DNA of 64,000 nt from Poa pratensis (lineage: Eukaryota > Streptophyta > Magnoliopsida > Poales > Poaceae): positions 50,541,058 to 50,605,057 of the forward strand of contig CAMZMU010000027.1 in NCBI GenBank assembly GCA_947311845.1, given 5' to 3'. Below are positions 59,501 through 64,000 of the stretch, in pieces. The notes under the pieces are model-generated. The model saw nothing but the letters and a program-made list of their open reading frames with translations, searched no databases and was not told where the DNA came from. The translations under genes were made by a program, and so were the position numbers. How positions within the stretch are numbered: the first letter of the stretch is position 1; the number at the start of each line of letters is the position of its first letter.

Positions 59501-60738
59501 GGCACACCCCCATGAAATTTTCCTAAGTATTTTATATGCATTACTTAGTGTATTTCTTTATATGCATGTGCTGGATAGTATTATTGCTATATGCTAAAAC
59601 CACCATACCTTTACACTAGTTGTGTCTAGAACCCTTTGATAACTTAGTAGAATATTTGATGCTATGCAAATGTGTTTTTCTTTAAAGCTTAATTCTACTA
59701 AGTAATTTATCACCTGGGTGGACTTGGTTATGAAAAGATGATGGAAAGATTGAGTGTCATCTCTTAGGGGTGACCTCTAAGGGATGGTCACTTGTGGTTG
59801 CCACCCAGGGTATTAAGGGGCCAATGTTTTCTCCAAGTGAAGATTGCTTCCCGTGCAGCCATTAGTCATATGGGCTCTGACTTGATGGATTAAGTTGTGT
59901 GGACTCGTCCCGACTTGACAGGTGGTGGTAGAATGGTTAGAATGGGAGCGCGTCAAGTCGGTATGGGATGGGAAAATGCTTCTGAAAAGTATCGTCTCAA
60001 CTCTCTCCTTTTCCTTAGCACAAATTGAGTGCTTGAGGATAGTTTGGGTTTGTTGGGTCTAATGGTGAAAGTGCACAACCTCTGCAGAGTTAAAAACTAA
60101 GTACTTAGCCGTGTCCCCGGTTATGGACAATTTGAGCAGCTGATCAAGGATTCAACGGAGGCTTCATCATTCCAATTTCGAAATTAAAACTTGAGGGTGA
60201 ACAAGGGTAGTTAAGACAATGGTTTTCAAGCCATCTTGTCTCAAAATTTTGAAGGAAAAGTTTTACAAAGTGTTAGGCAAAATTGGCTTTTATGCAAATC
60301 AGCCTTTAAACTCCACCAGCCAAATATGCATATAGGCTATAGAGTTATTCCATTAAGTGTCCACATAGTGTCACTTGCCAGATCCATTTTTAATGGTTCT
60401 GACCCACTCTGTTGCAAAATTTTATTGGTTGCAGATTGTTCTGATGACGAGTGAGTTTACGTTAAGGGTTTCGAGTCTGCAACCAACATGTTTTTCGCCT
60501 GTGGCACATGCTAAGGATGAGGACTCCATGAAGTTTATATTTCCGCTGCTTTACTCTTTCAAAGCTAGCTTCGTGCTATACAATTTGTAAAGGATATTTT
60601 CCTAAGTACTGGATCCACGTGTAATAATTGATACAATGTTGTGATATTTCATCTTAGACTGTGTGTGCAAATGAATCGATCCAGGGGTTTGCACTATACA
60701 CAGGTACCTTGCCAATTTCTAAGTGCAGGTACGCCACA
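56511..60738 (+). repeat. Long solo LTR-like element, 4.2 kb
   Basis: Begins TGTAACATCCCAAG and ends GGTACGCCACA, flanked by perfect 5 bp duplications ACGTC (56506-56510 and 60739-60743). There is no internal repeat of the start, no primer site and no coding domain, so it is best read as one very long LTR. A promoter-like CCTATATAAACC at 57322-57333, followed by a GC-rich leader with GAACCC..CCGAAAACCCTAGCC, supports this. Sequences opening TGTAACATCCCAA are common LTR starts in grasses, and LTRs above 4 kb are known in LARD-type elements such as Sukkula; I do not assign a family. Confidence 0.8.
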
Positions 60739-60960
60739 ACGTCGCCTCTGGATCACATAGTGCCACATCATTTTAATCATCGGCATTGTAAAGGAATGAA
60801 GTATTATTGGAAGACTTAGACAAAACAAGATTCAAAAAAATATTAACAAGATTCAGAAAAATATTAACATCATTTTAATCATCGGCATTTTAAGAGAGAT
60901 GATGTAAACTAGAGCTAGGCAATTTAATTTAACAAGAGTACTAAATCGACAACATACCTT
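60739..60960. other. CACTA 2 interior repeats next to ORF2
   Basis: Begins with the ACGTC target copy. It carries two copies of CATTTTAATCATCGGCATT (about 60769 and 60870) and two of AAGATTCA.AAAAATATTAAC (about 60828 and 60848). This is non-coding sequence downstream of the minus-strand gene. Confidence 0.6.
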
Positions 60961-62863
60961 TCACTTTTGGCTCATCGTGGTCGGCCTTGACATTGGCTTT
61001 GGCGGGAACAGTTCAGAACCATTTAGAGAGTTGAATGGCCTGTCGTCACACTGTTGTGCTATGCGATTTTGTATATCGACATTAGATGGGCATGCACCTT
61101 GGTAGTAGAACACCCCGGGTGGCGTTGCACGACAAACATCCGTGAAGATTATTGAAGCAAACCTCTTCTGGATTAGAGCAAACTTTTCCAGGATATCAGC
61201 ATCAGTGGATTTTGCCATGTCTTTGCACCATTTATCCATAGCAACTGGAAATTCTAGTCTTCGGTAATTCTGTAAGAACTGCTCCATCAGATAGATGACA
61301 TACCATGCCTCCGTCGGACTGCCATGCGCCTTCTTGATGCAGGGTAGATCCACTTTGTGGACAAATGACATCTTGCCTCGCTTAAGGTTTAATCTTCTTA
61401 CGATGCCTTCATTTTGATACCAGTAACCGTTGAGAGCATCATCGAGAACACTACCGATGTGCTTATAGTCTTTCTTCTTCTCTTCACTACCCGCATCGAG
61501 ATAGAAGGCCTTCGACTCTTTAGGGTACAGAACGATGAGGGTGCCATCTTGGTTCCTGCACAAAACAATGAAAATAAACCATCATTCGCAGTTATGCAAA
61601 ATTAACGATAAAACGTACGAAAATATGTTATATATGACTTACTTGGGAAAGTAAGGCATGAGAAAGATGTTCTTGGTAGTATTTGCAACGAAGATATCTT
61701 CGATGAACTTTGTCACGCGTGTCCTACCCACTGGGGTGCTCACATAGCAGTCGGACATGTAGTAGGGGTCGATTATCATGATGTCTCCAGCCGACTTATC
61801 ATTAAGGAGTTGGTGCGCCATACTTAGCACAAACAGGCGGACCATGGATCGGTGGAGTGCTTTCATGTGGTACATGTTAAAGATGTCATCAAATCTGACA
61901 AAGAGCGTGTCTCCGGGGTTTTCATGGAGAAAGCCGGGAAGCCTTGGTACCTTTGCTATGAAAACCGGGTATACGTGAAGTTCTTCCCTGAGAAGTTTGC
62001 TCTCACAATAGAGAACCTGTTCATGTAGCGCCTTCAACTCCCCAAACAAGCAATAGGACCACTTCGGTGGCAGGATCGGTTTAGCCATCACATGAGTAGT
62101 ATGCCAATCGGGGATGGTTATCCTGTCCTGAACTCGGCGCAACTTCAACTTAGATCCCTCCACTGGCTGGCTCATGGACTCTTCAATGCCATGTTTCTTC
62201 CTTTTTTTCGACACGCCCTGTCCTTTCTCTGTCCTGCTTTTCCCAAATAGGGTATTTCCCATCGTATCCACGACATCTGAGATTGTGGGGACCTAAATTC
62301 TTCCCATGCATATCTTTCCCCCACTTAGATAGCGCCTTTGTTGAAGCTAGGCCTTGTTTATCCTTGAAAATGTTGTAGTCTTCTTCAGAAATGGAGGGCC
62401 AGTTAGCGTTGATCTTTGCGTAATCATCACCAGCAACAATGGCATTTCTCACATCTGATTTCCAAGTTGAAAAGGCTTTGCTGAACTTGCCGAGAGCGAA
62501 TGTGTTTACGATATTGCCCTTCAAATCAACGTTGTCGTAGTCTTTCGGGAAACGGTACGATGCGTGCAACTTGGAAAGAAGGTGTGTGGCCACATGTGAG
62601 TTCTCTTTATCCCTTATGTTCTCCTGGGCGATGTTGCCGAAGTCCCGCACAATGCATCCCAAGGCTAAGCCGTACCCTTTTGCATGTTTGTCTGGCTCCG
62701 TAGGAAGCCCATGTGGTGGCGTGGGCGTGGGCGGCGGCCGGTGGCGACGGCGAGCAGAGGCGGCGCGGGAGGCGGCGGCGGGAGTGGGGAAATTTGGAGA
62801 GGGAGAGGGCGCGTGGGGAGATTTGGGGAGGGAACCGCACGGGGGCCACTTGTAAGTGGCCAA
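60961..62863 (-). pseudogene. CACTA 2 ORF2, TNP1/Ulp1-like, frameshifted and probably inactive peptidase
   Basis: The minus-strand gene opens MATYKWPPCGS at 62863. A Pro/Ala-rich N-terminus is followed by GYGLALGCIVRDFG, WKSDVRNAIVAGDDYAKI and GPHNLRCRGYDGKYPIWEKQ, the ORF2/TNP1 type of plant CACTA elements. A one-base frameshift at about 62200-62270 leads to the frame with KLKLRRVQDRITIPDW and MVRLFVLSMAHQLL. A clean intron (donor 61642, acceptor 61556; exon 61555-60961) joins PYFPK to NQDGTLIVLYPK. The C-terminus resembles an Ulp1 fold (TLIVLYPKESKAFYLD, then GSPTEAWYVIYLMEQF), but where C48 peptidases have His before the first strand it has Asp, and where they have Cys (LCGYYV) it has Ala (EAWYV). 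It ends at 60961. Confidence 0.72.
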
Positions 62864-62965
62864 ACATACCGCTGGCGGACGGAGAAAAGGGCGCGGGCGG
62901 GCCCCACAAGTAAGTGGCTAAACTTACCGCTGGCGGACGTCTTTCTCCGTACGCCAGCGGTAAGG
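62855..62965. repeat. Internal or right-side subterminal repeats of CACTA 2
   Basis: Three copies of TACCGCTGGCGG or its inverse, including a hairpin TACCGCTGGCG ... CGCCAGCGGTA (62926-62963). As in CACTA 1, such a block lies between two genes. If the right CACTA terminus were near here an inverted CACTAGTAG would be expected, and none is seen before 64000. Confidence 0.75.
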
Positions 62966-63238
62966 TCTATTTTTTTATTATCTGTTTTTCTATTTTTCGT
63001 TTATTGTTTTAAAAACTTTTTGTCTCCCGCGCCGTCGTGCGCTTTCATACCTTTCGTCTCCTGCGTCGTCGTGCACGCTTTGGAAGTTGGTCAGCCACAC
63101 CACGGTTTTAATGAGGAGCTTTGGAAGATGATCGGTCGCCGCCGCCATTTTAATTGTGCATTGGAAGATGATCAGCCGCCGTTTTGATTGCTGTCTGGCC
63201 GCTGGCCTCCCTCTCTGCCCATCGGCCTCCCTCCCACC

Positions 63239-63248
63239 CTATATAAAA
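63239..63248 (+). promoter_or_regulatory. TATA box of the exonuclease gene
   Basis: CTATATAAAA, 52 bases before the start codon at 63300, preceded by a pyrimidine-rich stretch. Position and sequence fit a plant core promoter with a short 5' leader. Confidence 0.6.
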
Positions 63249-63299
63249 GGCCACTAATCCATGGCCTAAGCACACACAAATCTCTCTCTACTATTTCCA

Positions 63300-64000
63300 A
63301 TGGATCATCAGCCACTCGCGCGCGTTCCATGGCCTCGGCCTCCTCGGTTGTACTACTTCATCAAGGAGGGTATGAGCTTCAAGGTATGGGTCACCCTCCG
63401 TGCATCACGCATGGAGAGGTGGATCCGCGACATGAAGAAGTTCTATCTCGACGCCGCACCGATCAAGTGCGTTGAACTCGACTGCGAGTTCACCGACGCT
63501 CTACCGGGTCCACAGAACAATCTTCCACCCGAGAAACAGCAGCGCGCCACCGTCCTTCAACTCTCGGTGGCGACCGAGACACTTGTCTTCCAGATCTGCT
63601 GGGCTGATCGGAAGCCGCAGCTCCTCGTAGATTTCTTAACTGACAAGACCATCAAGTTTTACGGCGTGGCTATCCACAATGACTTGCGGATGCTGCGCTG
63701 CTACGGAATTGAAATTCCGTCTGCGGTCGACCTCCAGAGGGATAGGCGGGACTCAACCGGCAATCCTACTCCGAGTCTTGTTGCTCTCTCCAATGCTATC
63801 ATTGGGACAAAACTGAAGAACAAGAAGAAGAAGAAGAAGGACAAGATCAACGACGACGACGAAGAAGACCTTCGGATTCGCGGATGGGGCAACGTGCCAT
63901 TGAGCTACGAGCAAGTCGAGTACGCCGCTCTTGACGCTCGCCTCGGCTTCGAGATTGCGCGGAAGTGGGATAGTCTACGTGGCTATAATACCAATGGCGA
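63300..64000 (+). CDS. DEDDy 3'-5' exonuclease, Werner-like, partial at window end
   Basis: An open frame of 233 codons from ATG 63300 (MDHQPLARVPWPRPPRLYYF) with no stop before the window ends. It has all DEDDy exonuclease motifs: Exo I CVELDCEF (D61, E63), Exo II GVAIHNDLRML (D128) and Exo III YAALDARLGFEI (Y208, D212). Spacing and flanks (RATVLQLSVATETLVFQI, WGNVPLSYEQVEYAALD) match plant Werner-exonuclease-like proteins, which degrade DNA from the 3' end using two metal ions. A Lys run and Asp/Glu run (about 173-190) interrupt the region between Exo II and Exo III. There is no helicase part in view. It follows a TATA box and lies 335 bases from CACTA 2 repeats, so it may be a host gene or cargo carried by the transposon. 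No damage is seen. Confidence 0.82.
   Translation, partial: MDHQPLARVPWPRPPRLYYFIKEGMSFKVWVTLRASRMERWIRDMKKFYLDAAPIKCVELDCEFTDALPGPQNNLPPEKQQRATVLQLSVATETLVFQICWADRKPQLLVDFLTDKTIKFYGVAIHNDLRMLRCYGIEIPSAVDLQRDRRDSTGNPTPSLVALSNAIIGTKLKNKKKKKKDKINDDDEEDLRIRGWGNVPLSYEQVEYAALDARLGFEIARKWDSLRGYNTNG

Larger units (their letters stand above)
53865..64000 (+). mobile_element. CACTA transposon 2, continues past the window
   Basis: The left terminus CACTAGTAGGAAAAGG at 53865 is preceded by GAT (presumed target copy). Subterminal repeats of TACCGCTGGCGG and its inverse lie at 53880-54130. The same repeat reappears at 62865-62963. A 23-base interior motif (TCATTTTAATCATCGGCATTG) occurs at about 54746, 54940, 60768 and 60869, on both sides of two nested LTRs, which shows that 54141-60960 is one element. 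The right terminus is not seen; the exonuclease gene at 63300 may be inside or just outside it. Confidence 0.75.

Noticed and set aside
62230..62300. A 16-base intron that would repair the frame of CACTA 2 ORF2
   Set aside because: GTCCCCACAATCTCAG has GT-AG ends but is far too short for a plant intron; a frameshift is the simpler reading.

Overview
The window is plant nuclear DNA from a grass, and most probably from a Triticeae genome (wheat, Aegilops or barley group). The evidence is Athila-type Gypsy LTRs that open TGATACGTCC or TGATACGTCTCC and have a tRNA-Asp-type primer site, CACTA transposons with CACTAGTAG termini and TAGTACCGGTTG subterminal repeats, Stowaway MITEs, Helitrons, an Au-like SINE, and a single spliced host gene with monocot codon use. 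Nothing prokaryotic is present.

Layout. 1-4103: reverse-strand, partial Athila-like LTR retrotransposon A (gag and protease remnants, primer site, complete 5' LTR). 4104-9579: host DNA with a probable Helitron and an A-tailed retroposon, leading into the promoter of the one convincing intact host gene. 9580-13326: a three-exon NAC transcription factor of the SND2/ANAC073 subgroup, with an Au-like SINE in its 2.6 kb second intron. 13327-25157: host DNA with a second A-tailed retroposon (perfect 16 bp target duplication), a Stowaway MITE, a 2.7 kb Helitron, a diverged direct duplication, and a decayed GSK3/shaggy-like kinase pseudogene.

25158-51364: CACTA transposon 1, delimited by CACTAGTAG ends and ACA target duplications. 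It carries a small coiled-coil/membrane-tail gene, a broken TNP2 transposase and a second gene (ORF2) whose last exons encode an Ulp1-like C48 peptidase. LTR retrotransposon B (27398-44011, duplication GCGAG) splits the transposase. Retroelement complex C (36208 to about 43898, reverse strand, order LTR-internal-LTR-internal) sits inside the 3' LTR of B and is truncated by a deletion with TTGACA microhomology.

51365-53864: host DNA, then the LTR and a stub of retrotransposon D. 53865 to beyond the window: CACTA transposon 2 (CACTAGTAGG end, TACCGCTGGCGG repeats). It is interrupted by two solo LTRs, 55051-56452 (duplication AAATC) and 56511-60738 (duplication ACGTC). It also holds a reverse-strand ORF2 homologue with a degenerate peptidase-like region, and beyond an internal repeat block an open gene for a DEDDy 3'-5' exonuclease that runs off the window end.

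Functionally only the NAC gene, and possibly the exonuclease, look usable. Nearly all other coding sequence is transposon-derived and broken. The most interesting signals are an age paradox (nested complex C has more diverged LTRs than its host B), a tandem pair of microRNA-precursor-like hairpins in CACTA 1, the exonuclease beside CACTA 2 repeats, and the contrast between the two CACTA ORF2 peptidase domains. Divergence counts were made by eye.
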